DNA from: Vibrio tritonius
GTDB lineage: Bacteria > Pseudomonadota > Gammaproteobacteria > Enterobacterales > Vibrionaceae
Reading direction: 5' to 3'
Length of the DNA: 64,000 nucleotides
Assembly (NCBI RefSeq): GCF_001547935.1
Contig: NZ_AP014635.1
Location: 3,038,001 to 3,102,000, forward strand
A program made the position numbers and the translations under genes. The stretch's first letter is position 1; each line of letters opens with the position of its first letter. Below are positions 50,051-59,348 of this stretch, one piece after another. The notes beneath the pieces were generated by a model. That model ran no database searches. It saw nothing but the letters and a program-made list of their open reading frames with translations, and was not told where the DNA came from.

Positions 50051-50740
50051 ATGTTTACTAAATCGCTGATTGCGATCACTCTGTCTAGCACACTGGCAGC
50101 AACGGCTTTCGCCCAAGAAGAATTCCGTCAACACGAAGCCCATGTTCATGGCCATGTCGAAATGAACATTGCCCAAGATGGCCACGACCTTCTCATTGAA
50201 ATTGATGCCCCAGGTGTCGATGTCGTTGGATTTGAACACACACCTCAATCTGACAACGATAAAGCAACGATGAAAAAGGCACTTGCACTGCTTAATGATC
50301 CGACTCAGTTATTTTCTCTCTCATCAAGCGCGAAATGTCACATTGAAGACGTATTGGTGAGCAATACTGTAGAAGGCCATGATGAAGAAGCTCATGAGCA
50401 CGATCATCACCATGACGATGCTGACGAACATCATCACGACGATGAACATCACCGCGACGATGCTGACGAACATGAACACCACCATGCCGATGAACATGAA
50501 CATGAACATGAACATCACGAGGGTGACGAGCATGAGCACGAAGGTGAACACCACCATGAACATGGTGCGTTCAACATCCAATATCAATTCCACTGTGATG
50601 AGATTGACCAATTAACTCAACTTGAGAGTCACTGGTTTACTCACTTCCACAACACCAAAGAGTTGGATGTGAATTTGCTGACCGACAAACAGCAAACAGC
50701 ATTAGAGCTTTCACCTGGTCACAGCACTATCTCTCTGTAA
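50051..50740 (+). CDS. His-rich DUF2796 periplasmic zinc-binding protein
   Basis: A 229-aa exported protein with signal peptide MFTKSLIAITLSSTLAATAFA. A conserved N-terminal DUF2796 region follows (HEAHVHGHVEMNIAQDGHDLLIEIDAPG), then a very His/Glu/Asp-rich linker at about 110-171 built from irregular DEH repeats. A C-terminal part carries Cys182 and FTHFHN. It probably binds zinc in the periplasm and feeds the ABC transporter downstream. The ATG at 50051 has AGGAG eight bases upstream; an upstream TTG frame starts inside the MITE footprint and is rejected. It corresponds to a member of the Zur-regulated zrg set in V. cholerae by family and position. Confidence 0.85.
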   Translation: MFTKSLIAITLSSTLAATAFAQEEFRQHEAHVHGHVEMNIAQDGHDLLIEIDAPGVDVVGFEHTPQSDNDKATMKKALALLNDPTQLFSLSSSAKCHIEDVLVSNTVEGHDEEAHEHDHHHDDADEHHHDDEHHRDDADEHEHHHADEHEHEHEHHEGDEHEHEGEHHHEHGAFNIQYQFHCDEIDQLTQLESHWFTHFHNTKELDVNLLTDKQQTALELSPGHSTISL

Positions 50741-50790
50741 TGACACATATGGAGTGAGTAACTACTCACTCCTAATTTCAAGGAATGGTA

Positions 50791-51513
50791 ATGGATTCAG
50801 TTTCAAACTCGAGTGCAGTCATCACTCTAGAGCAAGTGACCTATCGGTGGCCAAAATCATCACAGTCAACTCTGGATATTCCCGAGCTTACGGTAAAAGC
50901 TGGTGAGCATCTGTTCATCAAAGGTCCGAGTGGGTGTGGCAAATCCACGTTATTAAGCTTGCTAACCGGCATTAATGTCGCCACATCGGGTCAAGTTTCG
51001 GTGCTTAACCAGCCCTTAGAAAAACTGACTGGCAGTGAACGAGATCGCTTTCGTTCAGATCATATTGGTTATATTTTTCAACAATTTAACCTATTACCTT
51101 ACCTGTCAGTAATCGAAAATGTGGTATTACCGTGTCAGTTTTCTTTATTGCGACGCACTAACGTTGCCGGCCAAGCAAAACAGAAGGCTACGGAGCTTTT
51201 ACACCGTCTTCGCCTACCGCAAGAACTACTACACAAACCAGTTATCGAACTCAGTATAGGTCAACAGCAGCGTGTTGCTGCCGCTCGTGCACTGATCGGT
51301 GAACCAAGCATTGTCATCGCCGATGAACCGACTTCTGCTTTGGATTTCGATACTCGCACGCTATTTATTGAACTGCTGTTAGAAGAAGCAGACCGTGTCG
51401 GCTCTACATTGGTGTTTGTAAGTCATGATCCTACGTTAGAAAAGATGTTCAAGCGAAGTGTTTACTTACCTGAATTAAATAGAGCAGGAGGCCAACATGA
51501 AAGTGATCGCTAA
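50791..51513 (+). CDS. LolD/MacB-type ABC ATPase of the zinc cluster
   Basis: A 240-aa ATPase of the lipoprotein-export/MacB branch. Walker A GPSGCGKST, Q-loop GYIFQQFNLLPYL, a signature LSIGQQQRVAAARAL that reads LSIGQ instead of the usual LSGGQ, Walker B IVIADEPTSALD, and switch His VFVSHDPT. I chose the ATG at 50791, six bases after AAGGA, over the ATG at 50785, which abuts it. It pairs with the FtsX-like permease that begins 17 bases inside its 3' end. Architecture differs from ZnuC. Confidence 0.9.
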   Translation: MDSVSNSSAVITLEQVTYRWPKSSQSTLDIPELTVKAGEHLFIKGPSGCGKSTLLSLLTGINVATSGQVSVLNQPLEKLTGSERDRFRSDHIGYIFQQFNLLPYLSVIENVVLPCQFSLLRRTNVAGQAKQKATELLHRLRLPQELLHKPVIELSIGQQQRVAAARALIGEPSIVIADEPTSALDFDTRTLFIELLLEEADRVGSTLVFVSHDPTLEKMFKRSVYLPELNRAGGQHESDR

Positions 51514-52756
51514 CCTAGCTTGGAAAAGCTTACTCAATCGCAGAACAACCGCACTGCTTGTGGTGCTCACTGTTGCCATCTCAGTTGTATTGCTATTGGG
51601 CGTCGAACGCATTCGAACCCAAGCAAAAAGCAGCTTCGCGAATACGATTTCAGGTACCGACTTAATCATTGGCGCTCGCTCTGGACAAGTGAACTTGCTG
51701 CTCTATTCCGTCTTTCGTATCGGTAATGCTACCAACAATATCGACTGGAAAAGCTATGAAGAGTTTGCTCATAACCGAGCAGTAAAGTGGGCAATACCGA
51801 TTTCTCTTGGCGACTCCCACAAGGGGTTCCGTGTCATGGGAACCAATCAAGCCTACTTTGACCATTACCAATATGGACGTAAGCAACCACTTACTTTTTC
51901 AGCTGGCCAATCTTTTCATGGCCTATTTGATACGGTAATTGGTTCCGATGTCGCTAAGCAACTGGGATATAAGGTAGGAAGTAAAATCATTATCGCCCAC
52001 GGCATTAGCGATGTTGGTTTTAGCCGCCACGATAATTTGCCTTTTACCGTAGTGGGAATATTAGCTCCCACAGGCACTCCAGTGGATAAAACCGTTCATG
52101 TCTCGCTTGGCGCTATTGAAGCAATTCACGTCGGGTGGGAATCAGGCGCACACCTCGGTGCAACCCCTGATGCTCAAACCTTAGAGCAGCAGCAATTTCA
52201 GCCGAAACAAATCACCGCCATGCTCGTCGGTTTGAAATCGAAAATTCAGACCTTTGCCCTGCAAAGAAAAATCAATGATTATCGCTATGAGCCTCTCAGC
52301 GCTATTATGCCAGGAGTTGCCCTACACGAACTGTGGGGAATGATGTCTGTCGCCGAACAGGCCTTAATGGCGGTATCGGTTTTTGTCGTGATTGCAGGTT
52401 TACTTGGCATGCTCAGCAGTCTTTTAACGAGCTTGCAAGAACGCCGCCGTGAAATGTCGATTTTGCGCGCCATGGGAGCTCGACCGTACCACATATTCAC
52501 TCTGCTGGTGAGTGAAGCTAGCGTACTTACCTTCACGGGAATCGTAACAGGAGTTGCCATACTTTATGCCTTACTTGGCATTGCCGCTCCAATAATCGAA
52601 AGCCATTACGGTATTTTAATTGATTTTACAGCGCTCACCTGGCATGAATGGACGCTGATCGCTTATGTCCAGATAGCGGGCATTGTGATTGGGATCATTC
52701 CAGCTATTCGCGCTTATCGCCAATCATTGAGCGATGGCATGACTATTCGTTTATAG
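51497..52756 (+). CDS. FtsX/MacB-type ABC permease of the zinc cluster
   Basis: A 419-aa inner-membrane protein with one N-terminal helix (TALLVVLTVAISVVLLLGVERI), a large periplasmic domain (residues about 40-285) and three C-terminal helices. The coupling stretch is SLQERRREMSILRAMGARPYHIFTLL, the four-helix FtsX/LolC-like layout. Such permeases usually move lipids, peptides or act as mechanotransmitters; ZnuB-type metal permeases have about nine helices. The periplasmic domain may engage the His-rich partner proteins. Its start overlaps the ATPase by 17 bases. Confidence 0.88.
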   Translation: MKVIANLAWKSLLNRRTTALLVVLTVAISVVLLLGVERIRTQAKSSFANTISGTDLIIGARSGQVNLLLYSVFRIGNATNNIDWKSYEEFAHNRAVKWAIPISLGDSHKGFRVMGTNQAYFDHYQYGRKQPLTFSAGQSFHGLFDTVIGSDVAKQLGYKVGSKIIIAHGISDVGFSRHDNLPFTVVGILAPTGTPVDKTVHVSLGAIEAIHVGWESGAHLGATPDAQTLEQQQFQPKQITAMLVGLKSKIQTFALQRKINDYRYEPLSAIMPGVALHELWGMMSVAEQALMAVSVFVVIAGLLGMLSSLLTSLQERRREMSILRAMGARPYHIFTLLVSEASVLTFTGIVTGVAILYALLGIAAPIIESHYGILIDFTALTWHEWTLIAYVQIAGIVIGIIPAIRAYRQSLSDGMTIRL

Positions 52757-52766
52757 GAATTTATAC

Positions 52767-53276
52767 ATGTTAAAACGTTTCATTACGTTGGGATTGATGG
52801 GGCTGTTAAGCGTCATATCATTTGGCACATTCGCTAACACAGATCCAATTACTTTAGACTGGCTCGACCTTATTCCTCAATCAGAAAGAGCGCAATTTGA
52901 CCAACAAGGAATGCCTCTACCTGATCACTCGGGAAGTGCTCAAGTTAATCAATCAAAAGTTGGTCATGTGCGACCAGAATTAAACGGTACGTTGGTTAAA
53001 ATTCCTGGGTTCGTTATTCCTCTGGAAGGTGACGAAAATAAAATCACCGAATTTTTGCTGGTTCCCTACTTTGGTGCCTGTATCCATGTGCCACCACCGC
53101 CACCGAACCAAATCATTTACGTTCGCTTTCCTGAAGGCGCTCCGGTACAAGAACTCTGGGATGTGGTTTACATAACAGGCAAATTGAAAACGGAAACAAT
53201 AAGCTTAGATTTGGCTGAGACTGCATACGCTTTAGAGGGAATGGCTATCTCTGCATACGAGGATGAAGAGGGTTAA
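52767..53276 (+). CDS. DUF3299 periplasmic protein of the zinc cluster
   Basis: A 169-aa exported protein with a signal peptide (LKRFITLGLMGLLSVISFGTFA). The DUF3299 core is KIPGFVIPLEGDENKITEFLLVPYFGACIHVPPPPPNQIIYV, with a Cys-His pair in GACIHVPPPPP that could bind a metal. It is the fifth gene of the cluster, 10 bases after the permease. The function is not established; its place in the Zur-headed run suggests a role in zinc handling. Confidence 0.85.
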   Translation: MLKRFITLGLMGLLSVISFGTFANTDPITLDWLDLIPQSERAQFDQQGMPLPDHSGSAQVNQSKVGHVRPELNGTLVKIPGFVIPLEGDENKITEFLLVPYFGACIHVPPPPPNQIIYVRFPEGAPVQELWDVVYITGKLKTETISLDLAETAYALEGMAISAYEDEEG

Positions 53277-53309
53277 AATAGGCAAAGCGCCTATCATGTT
53301 ACAAATTTG

Positions 53310-53414
53310 TTACGCCAAAAATGTGGATAAATAAACTAAGACAACCACATAAGCTGCCACAAGAATACCGACTGATAGGTGCTTTTTCATTCTGATAGCT
53401 TTGATATTTTTCAT
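53310..53414 (-). CDS. 34-aa membrane micropeptide (unannotated small ORF)
   Basis: Minus-strand ORF of 35 codons: basic N-terminal MKNIKAIRMKKHLSVGILV followed by AAYVVVLVYLSTFLA, a likely single transmembrane helix of about 20 residues. A ribosome binding site (GAGGTGG, six bases) lies before the ATG. Two overlapping palindromes sit just upstream. It is convergent with the DUF3299 gene and antiparallel to TIGR03899. I know no family with confidence. Support is the good ribosome binding site, the basic-plus-helix pattern and lack of any competing gene. Confidence 0.55.
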   Translation of the reverse strand: MKNIKAIRMKKHLSVGILVAAYVVVLVYLSTFLA

Positions 53415-53436
53415 TTTAACCACCTCAGATAATGAA

Positions 53437-53456
53437 ACAATTTTAACAAATTGTTA
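53437..53456. promoter_or_regulatory. Overlapping palindromes upstream of the micropeptide ORF
   Basis: ACAATTT-TAAC-AAATTGT (53437-53454) and TAACAA-A-TTGTTA (53444-53456) overlap, 23-42 bases before the micropeptide ATG on its strand. A second ACAAATTTGT palindrome lies near its stop (53301-53310). They may be operators or AT-rich chance; regulator unknown. Confidence 0.35.
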
Positions 53457-53526
53457 TCATCTTTGATAGTGTAATTTTGTGCACTTAGCTCCAGAGTTTC
53501 ACTAGCCCCCGCTAACATAAACGGGT

Positions 53527-53551
53527 ACATTTTACTGTATGGATAAAATGT
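53527..53551. promoter_or_regulatory. Inverted repeat upstream of the TIGR03899-type gene
   Basis: ACATTTTA - nine bases - TAAAATGT, perfect arms, 20 bases before the ATG at 53571. The nine-base spacer suggests a dimeric regulator site rather than a terminator; identity unknown. Confidence 0.35.
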
Positions 53552-53570
53552 CATCGTTTTTAGGGAAACC

Positions 53571-54470
53571 ATGTCAGAACCTAATCAGCCCGTCGTGATT
53601 GAGCACAATGCAGACCATGCTAACCATCACGAAAAAAAGAGTACCTACGTTAAAGACAGTGCCAGTCGCATTTTGACTATTGCCCAACAGCAAGGGCTCG
53701 ACGCACTGCTACAAACAGAAAAACCCAAACACAATCCCTATGAACGGGCGCTCAAACGCGAGCGTACACGTCGCGAGGTTCGCCAAAAAAACTTAGAACA
53801 AATCATTAAGTTGGCTCATGTATCATGCCACAATGAAACGGCTGGTGATCCAGACCAAGATTGGCTATATCGATTTTTCGATATGGCACAAGATATCCAT
53901 AACTCTTCAATGCAGCGCTTATGGGCACAAGTTCTCAAAAGGGAAGTAACCAATCCTGGCTTTACGTCGATGAAAGCACTGAAGGTACTACAGGACATGA
54001 CACCCAAGGAGGCGCAAATTCTGCAACGCGCCGCGGCTTTATCATGCAGCTTTGGCAGTGACCATAGTTTGAAGTTACTATTTGGTCTCAAAGCACAAAA
54101 TGGCAGTCTATTTCGTTTAGGAAAGCGCGATAGCACCACAGCCATTAATATCGGTAATTTTAATCTGCCCTACTCGAGTTTATTAGTATTGATTGAATTG
54201 GGATTGCTGCATGCGACCGAATTGGAATCGGGAGAGATAGAACTCGACCCACCTTTAGCACTTAGCTACCAGGGGAAAAACCTCTCTTTGCAAACCACGT
54301 CTAAAGGCGTGCGATTACTCTATTACCGTTTTAGCCCTACCGGCAATGAGCTGTGCCGTTTGTTAGGCAATAAACTCAATAACGCCTATTATGACCAATT
54401 AATCGCATTATTGAGTTTAAAGTTTACTGTACAGAGTGACGTTCAATCTACTTTTCATCACGCGGTATAA
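53571..54470 (+). CDS. TIGR03899-type conserved protein of unknown function
   Basis: A 299-aa soluble protein, charged N terminus (NADHANHHEKKSTYVKDSASRIL), helical central part with YERALKRERTRREVRQKNLEQIIKLA, then WLYRFFDMAQDIHNSSMQRLWAQVLKREV, a DUF2806-like stretch, and a C-terminal beta-rich part. I recall this family in Vibrio and relatives without a known function. No signal peptide or membrane helix. It stands alone between the zinc cluster and the cys operon, and has an inverted repeat in its promoter. Confidence 0.7.
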   Translation: MSEPNQPVVIEHNADHANHHEKKSTYVKDSASRILTIAQQQGLDALLQTEKPKHNPYERALKRERTRREVRQKNLEQIIKLAHVSCHNETAGDPDQDWLYRFFDMAQDIHNSSMQRLWAQVLKREVTNPGFTSMKALKVLQDMTPKEAQILQRAAALSCSFGSDHSLKLLFGLKAQNGSLFRLGKRDSTTAINIGNFNLPYSSLLVLIELGLLHATELESGEIELDPPLALSYQGKNLSLQTTSKGVRLLYYRFSPTGNELCRLLGNKLNNAYYDQLIALLSLKFTVQSDVQSTFHHAV

Positions 54471-54471
54471 T

Positions 54472-54503
54472 AAAAAACCACCAGCACAAACTGGTGGTTT
54501 TTA
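54472..54503. terminator. Bidirectional terminator between TIGR03899-type gene and cysC
   Basis: Stem AAAAACCACCAG / CTGGTGGTTTTT with a six-base loop, T-rich on both strands; ends both convergent units. Confidence 0.9.
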
Positions 54504-54523
54504 TATTGATTTCTATTCGATAG

Positions 54524-55144
54524 TTATTGACGAATAATGCCTCGTTCGTTGAGTGCGATAAGACACTGCGCAACCAATTCATCAATACTGGCATCACCCG
54601 CGGGTAGATCAATTTCAGGCTCGAGCGGCGCTTCATACGCAGAGTCGATTCCCGTGAAATTGGCAATTTCTCCAGCGCGCGCTTTTTTGTATAACCCCTT
54701 AGGATCACGTGACTCACATACATCAAGAGACGTATTCACATACACTTCAATAAATTCGCCGTCGGGCATCATGTCGCGTACTTGTTGGCGCTCAACTCGA
54801 TGTGGTGAAATAAAGGCGGTCAATACAATCAGGCCAGCGTCGGCCATCAACTTAGATAGCTCACCAATACGCCGAATATTTTCCCGACGATCTTGTTCTG
54901 AAAAACCAAGATCACTGCAAAGTCCATGGCGTACATTGTCACCATCAAGCAGATAAGTGTGATAGCCCAATTGAGCTAAACGCGTCTCTAACGCCCCTGC
55001 GATGGTTGATTTTCCTGCACCTGACAGTCCAGTAAACCATAAAACGGCTGGCTTTTGGTGCTTCAACTCTGCTCGTAAGTGTTTATCAACCGCATGCTGA
55101 TGCCACACGATGTTCTCATCTTTCACACTTGGTGCGGAGCTCAT
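54524..55144 (-). CDS. cysC: Adenylylsulfate kinase CysC
   Basis: Phosphorylates APS to PAPS in assimilatory sulfate reduction. The 206-aa product has Walker [10 protein letters not shown] (about 39-47), [20 protein letters not shown], and [30 protein letters not shown]. The start has GAGGG eight bases upstream. It is the last gene of cobA-cysD-cysN-permease-cysC. Confidence 0.96.
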   Translation of the reverse strand: MSSAPSVKDENIVWHQHAVDKHLRAELKHQKPAVLWFTGLSGAGKSTIAGALETRLAQLGYHTYLLDGDNVRHGLCSDLGFSEQDRRENIRRIGELSKLMADAGLIVLTAFISPHRVERQQVRDMMPDGEFIEVYVNTSLDVCESRDPKGLYKKARAGEIANFTGIDSAYEAPLEPEIDLPAGDASIDELVAQCLIALNERGIIRQ

Positions 55145-55163
55145 AATGTCATCCCTCTACAGA

Positions 55164-56888
55164 TTAAAATGGAAAAAAGACCGGAATCAGTGCGATGACT
55201 AAGGTGGAATACACCAGTGAAATCGGAATTCCGATACGCACATAATCTCGAAGTTTGTAATTCCCTACGCTATAAACCAATAAATTAGTCTGATATCCGT
55301 AAGGAGAAATAAAGCTAGCGCTCGCGCCAAACAGTACAGCCATAATAAATGGCATAGGATCAACTCCATAACCAACCGCCATGCTATAGCCAATCGGAAA
55401 GGATAAAGCAGCAGCCGCATTGTTGGTGATCAACTCTGTTAAAACGAGAGTAATTAAGTAAGTTGCCACCATAGCGCCAAAAGCACCCCAGCCATTAAAT
55501 GCATGGATAAAAAGGTCGCCCATACGCTGAGATAACCCAGTCGAAATCATAAGCTGTGCAATGGACAGAGCCGAGCCAACAATAGCAACGATATCGATTG
55601 GAAAGCGGCGACGAACTTCACCAATGTGTAGGACTCCACTAGCCAATAATACGATCAGATAAATAGCGAGCCCTTTGATTATGGGTAGTACATTGAGTAA
55701 TCCAGCCACGATCACGGCTAAAAACCCAACCAATACAAACAGTGATTTGATGCTATCGAGACGAGCGCTGGTATCAAGATCATTGATCAAAACAAATTCA
55801 CGGCTGTTCTTACTACGCTGATCTTCAAAGCGTTTGCCGGGAACCAGAACTAATGTATCACCAGCGGTCAAAACAACGTTGCCCAGACCACCATCTAAAC
55901 GCTCATGCCCACGGCGAATAGCCACTACCACTGCATCAAACTTTTCACGAAAGTGACTCGACTTTAAAGTTTTATCGCAAATGCTCGCTGATGAACTGAT
56001 CACAACTTCAACAAAGTTTTGACCATTCAATTCCTGTTGTCCAAACAGCGTCAACCCCGGAATCTCTTGCAATGTAGACACACTCTCTACATCACCACAA
56101 AACAACAATCGATCATGTGCTTCTAAAACAAAATCAGGCTCCACAGAAGGGTGACTTTCTCCATGACGAACCACTTCCGCCAGATAAAGCTTACGTAGTG
56201 CACGCAAATTATTTTCAGCAACACTGCGCCCCACCAGCGTTGAGTTGGGGTCCACAATCGCTTCGAGGAAGTAGGGCAAATCATCCTGAGTTTGCTCGTC
56301 CGTATTCGGCAAAAAGTAACTCAGTGGAATCATGATCAGCACGCATGCAACGAGTACTGCAAGCCCTATCATGGTTGGAGCAAAAAAGTTAAGCCCAGGT
56401 AAACCAGCATCCTCAACAAAGCTGTTAATAATCAGGTTAGTAGATGTTCCGATAAGCGTTAAAGTACCGCCGAAAATCGCAGCATAAGAAAGCGGAATTA
56501 ACAGTTTAGAAGGTGCATGTTGTTGATTACGCTTTACCGCACCAATTAGAGAAACAACCACCGCCGTATTATTGGTAAATGACGATAGAAAAGCCGTTGA
56601 TAAACCTAGTTTCGCAATCACAGTGCCTAGATGGCCTTTTGAAATACTACGACTCACCCAACTGATAAGACGCGTTTTTTCCAATGCTATTGAAACAAGC
56701 ATCAGTAGCACTAACGTCACCAAAGAAGAGTTAGTAAAATTGGCCGCTAACGTAGTAACATCCATCAAACCCGATAGGTAAGCGACAACTGCGGCACCTG
56801 AAAAAATAATACTGGGCTTAATTCTCGACAGCAATAAGCACGCGATAATCATAACCAGAATAGCTAAAACCAGACCCTGTTCCCACAT
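55164..56888 (-). CDS. SLC13-family permease with TrkA-C domains, probable sulfate transporter
   Basis: A 574-aa inner-membrane protein of the DASS/SLC13 (CitT-like) family. About eleven helices are split by two cytoplasmic TrkA-C (RCK_C) domains at roughly residues 205-360. SFTNNTAVVVSLIGAVKR and ELITNNAAAALSFPIG are the SNT-like substrate/sodium motifs in the two repeats. It sits between cysN and cysC in the sulfate-assimilation operon, so sulfate is the likely substrate; that is inference from context. AAGGA precedes the ATG. No cysTWA genes are in this window. Confidence 0.87.
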   Translation of the reverse strand: MWEQGLVLAILVMIIACLLLSRIKPSIIFSGAAVVAYLSGLMDVTTLAANFTNSSLVTLVLLMLVSIALEKTRLISWVSRSISKGHLGTVIAKLGLSTAFLSSFTNNTAVVVSLIGAVKRNQQHAPSKLLIPLSYAAIFGGTLTLIGTSTNLIINSFVEDAGLPGLNFFAPTMIGLAVLVACVLIMIPLSYFLPNTDEQTQDDLPYFLEAIVDPNSTLVGRSVAENNLRALRKLYLAEVVRHGESHPSVEPDFVLEAHDRLLFCGDVESVSTLQEIPGLTLFGQQELNGQNFVEVVISSSASICDKTLKSSHFREKFDAVVVAIRRGHERLDGGLGNVVLTAGDTLVLVPGKRFEDQRSKNSREFVLINDLDTSARLDSIKSLFVLVGFLAVIVAGLLNVLPIIKGLAIYLIVLLASGVLHIGEVRRRFPIDIVAIVGSALSIAQLMISTGLSQRMGDLFIHAFNGWGAFGAMVATYLITLVLTELITNNAAAALSFPIGYSMAVGYGVDPMPFIMAVLFGASASFISPYGYQTNLLVYSVGNYKLRDYVRIGIPISLVYSTLVIALIPVFFPF

Positions 56889-56930
56889 ACCGCGTCCTTA
56901 TGACGAGGGAGCGAGCGCTCCCTCCCGATA

Positions 56931-58358
56931 TTACTTAATCAGTTGACTAAGATCTTTGGCACCCCAGTGAGGGAAGTGCTTACGAACTAATGCGTTTAGC
57001 TCCAATTCAAAGGCACTAAACTGACCTGCATCGACAGCTACTTTATGTAAACTCTCACGCACCATACCAGCACCAACGGTAACATTCGTTAAACGGTCGA
57101 TAATGATAAAACCACCGGTATCTGCACAATCGAGATACTGATCAAGCGCAACAGTTTCATTAAATGCCCATTCACACAAACCAATACCATTGAGTGGTAA
57201 AGAGCTACTAGAAAACGTATCTAACGTGTTGATATCGTATTGATAACGTACAGACTCAATGTGACCAACCGTTTTCTTACCTGCAATCTTGATGTCGTAA
57301 TCACGATTTGCTGCCAGAGGCTCATCCGTCATCCACACCACATCTGCAAGCAAATGGTTAGTTTGTGCAACATCCGCCTGTTGATGAACAATTAAGTCAC
57401 CACGACTAATATCAATTTCATCCGCAAGCGTTAGCGTTACAGCCAATCCTGCTTGAGCACTTGGTAAGTCACCATCAAAGGTCACAATGCGCGCAATAGT
57501 AGATTCTTTACCTGATGGCAACACTTTAATCTTGTCACCAACAGCAATAGAACCAGAGGAGATCGTGCCAGCAAAACCGCGGAAATCGAGATTGGGACGA
57601 TTCACGTATTGCACAGGGAAACGGAACTCTTGATTGCCTTTTGGCGCATCCACATTGACGTCTTCCAGAAGCTCAAGCAAAGTTGGGCCTTCGTACCATG
57701 TCATATTGGCACTGCGATCCACCACGTGATCACCTTCTAACGCCGAAATGGGAATAATACTAATATCCGTTGAACCACGTAGATGCTCAGAAAACTCTAG
57801 ATATTGCTGTTTGATCTCTTCAAAACGAGCTTGTGAATAATCAACAAGGTCCATCTTGTTCACTGCAACAACAAAGTGCTTGATTCCAAGAAGGTTTGAA
57901 ATAAATGAGTGACGACGAGTCTGATCCAACACGCCCTTACGACCATCGATCAAAATAACCGCAACATCACACGTTGACGCCCCTGTCGCCATATTACGGG
58001 TGTATTGCTCATGTCCTGGAGTATCGGCAATGATGAACTTACGTTTCTTGGTTGAGAAGTAACGATAAGCCACATCGATAGTGATGCCCTGCTCACGCTC
58101 GGCCTGTAGACCATCCACTAACAAGGCAAGGTCAGGACGATCGCCGGTAGTCCCTACACGTTGGCTATCGGAACGAACTGCAGCCAATTGATCTTCATAA
58201 ATCTGTTTAGAGTCATGGAGCAAACGACCAATTAGCGTACTTTTACCATCATCTACGGATCCACAGGTAAGGAAGCGCAGTAATGATTTGTGTTGGTGTT
58301 GATTGAGGTAACCTTCAATACCTAGCTCAGCGAGTTGAGCTTGAACTGCATTATTCAT
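56931..58358 (-). CDS. cysN: Sulfate adenylyltransferase GTPase subunit CysN
   Basis: GTPase subunit of ATP sulfurylase; couples GTP hydrolysis to APS formation. The 475-aa EF-Tu-like protein has G1 GSVDDGKST (33-41), G3 [10 protein letters not shown]4 NKMDLVD, and the two following beta-barrel domains. No APS-kinase domain is fused (length 475, separate cysC). It follows cysD by 18 bases. Confidence 0.97.
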   Translation of the reverse strand: MNNAVQAQLAELGIEGYLNQHQHKSLLRFLTCGSVDDGKSTLIGRLLHDSKQIYEDQLAAVRSDSQRVGTTGDRPDLALLVDGLQAEREQGITIDVAYRYFSTKKRKFIIADTPGHEQYTRNMATGASTCDVAVILIDGRKGVLDQTRRHSFISNLLGIKHFVVAVNKMDLVDYSQARFEEIKQQYLEFSEHLRGSTDISIIPISALEGDHVVDRSANMTWYEGPTLLELLEDVNVDAPKGNQEFRFPVQYVNRPNLDFRGFAGTISSGSIAVGDKIKVLPSGKESTIARIVTFDGDLPSAQAGLAVTLTLADEIDISRGDLIVHQQADVAQTNHLLADVVWMTDEPLAANRDYDIKIAGKKTVGHIESVRYQYDINTLDTFSSSSLPLNGIGLCEWAFNETVALDQYLDCADTGGFIIIDRLTNVTVGAGMVRESLHKVAVDAGQFSAFELELNALVRKHFPHWGAKDLSQLIK

Positions 58359-58376
58359 TCTCTATTCCTTAGATCC

Positions 58377-59282
58377 TTAGAAGTAACCTTGACGTTTTTT
58401 CAATTCCATCGATCCCGACTGATCGTGGTCGATCGCGCGTCCTTGTCGTTCACTTGACGTTGTGACCAACATTTCTTCGATGATTTCTGGCAACGTTTGC
58501 GCTTTCGACTCAACAGCACCAGTCAATGGGTAACAACCTAGAGTACGGAAACGAACGCTCTTATGTTGCAACTCTTCACCAGGAAGCAGTTCCAAACGGT
58601 CATCATCTTTCATGATAATCATGCCATCACGCTCAACCACTGGACGAACAGCAGAGTAGTAAAGAGGAACGATTTCAATCCCTTCTAGATAGATGTATTG
58701 CCAGATATCCAGTTCAGTCCAGTTAGAGAGCGGGAAAACACGAATGCTTTCGCCTTTGTTGATTTGGCCGTTATACGTGTGCCAAAGCTCTGGACGCTGG
58801 TTCTTCGGATCCCAGGTGTGGTTTTTGTCACGAAAAGAGTAAACACGCTCTTTCGCCCGTGACTTTTCTTCGTCACGACGAGCGCCACCAAACGCAGCAT
58901 CAAAACCGTATTTGTTCAACGCTTGCTTTAAACCTTGGGTTTTCATTACATCGGTGTGTTTTGAACCATTTTCGAATGGACTGATATTCATGGCTAACCC
59001 TTCCGGGTTTTTATGTACGATCAGATCCAAGTCGTATTTCTTCGCCGTCTCATCACGAAACTTGATCATCTCTTGGAATTTCCAGTTGGTATCCACATGC
59101 AGAAGTGGAAATGGAAGCTTCCCTGGATAAAAGGCTTTACGCGCTAGGTGCAACATGACAGAAGAATCTTTACCAATCGAATACATCATCACTGGATTGG
59201 AAAATTCCGCTGCCACTTCACGGATGATATGGATGCTTTCAGCCTCAAGTTTTTTCAAATGAGTTAAGCGTTGTTGATCCAT
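58377..59282 (-). CDS. cysD: Sulfate adenylyltransferase subunit CysD
   Basis: Catalytic subunit of ATP sulfurylase of the PP-loop family; forms APS from ATP and sulfate with CysN. The 301-aa product has the PP-motif [19 protein letters not shown] (about 33-51), [15 protein letters not shown] and [17 protein letters not shown]. It lies 66 bases downstream of cobA and 18 before cysN. Confidence 0.97.
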   Translation of the reverse strand: MDQQRLTHLKKLEAESIHIIREVAAEFSNPVMMYSIGKDSSVMLHLARKAFYPGKLPFPLLHVDTNWKFQEMIKFRDETAKKYDLDLIVHKNPEGLAMNISPFENGSKHTDVMKTQGLKQALNKYGFDAAFGGARRDEEKSRAKERVYSFRDKNHTWDPKNQRPELWHTYNGQINKGESIRVFPLSNWTELDIWQYIYLEGIEIVPLYYSAVRPVVERDGMIIMKDDDRLELLPGEELQHKSVRFRTLGCYPLTGAVESKAQTLPEIIEEMLVTTSSERQGRAIDHDQSGSMELKKRQGYF

Positions 59283-59348
59283 CTTATTGCTTCCTTTTAG
59301 TTTGCCGATGGGCTTGGCCCTTTGACTCTTGCAATATGAGTAATGTCT

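Noticed and set aside
50324..50611. Minus-strand open frame rich in Met, Val and Phe opposite the His-rich gene
   Set aside because: It is the reverse reading of the CAT/GAT-rich His tract; such codon composition keeps the opposite frame open without coding.
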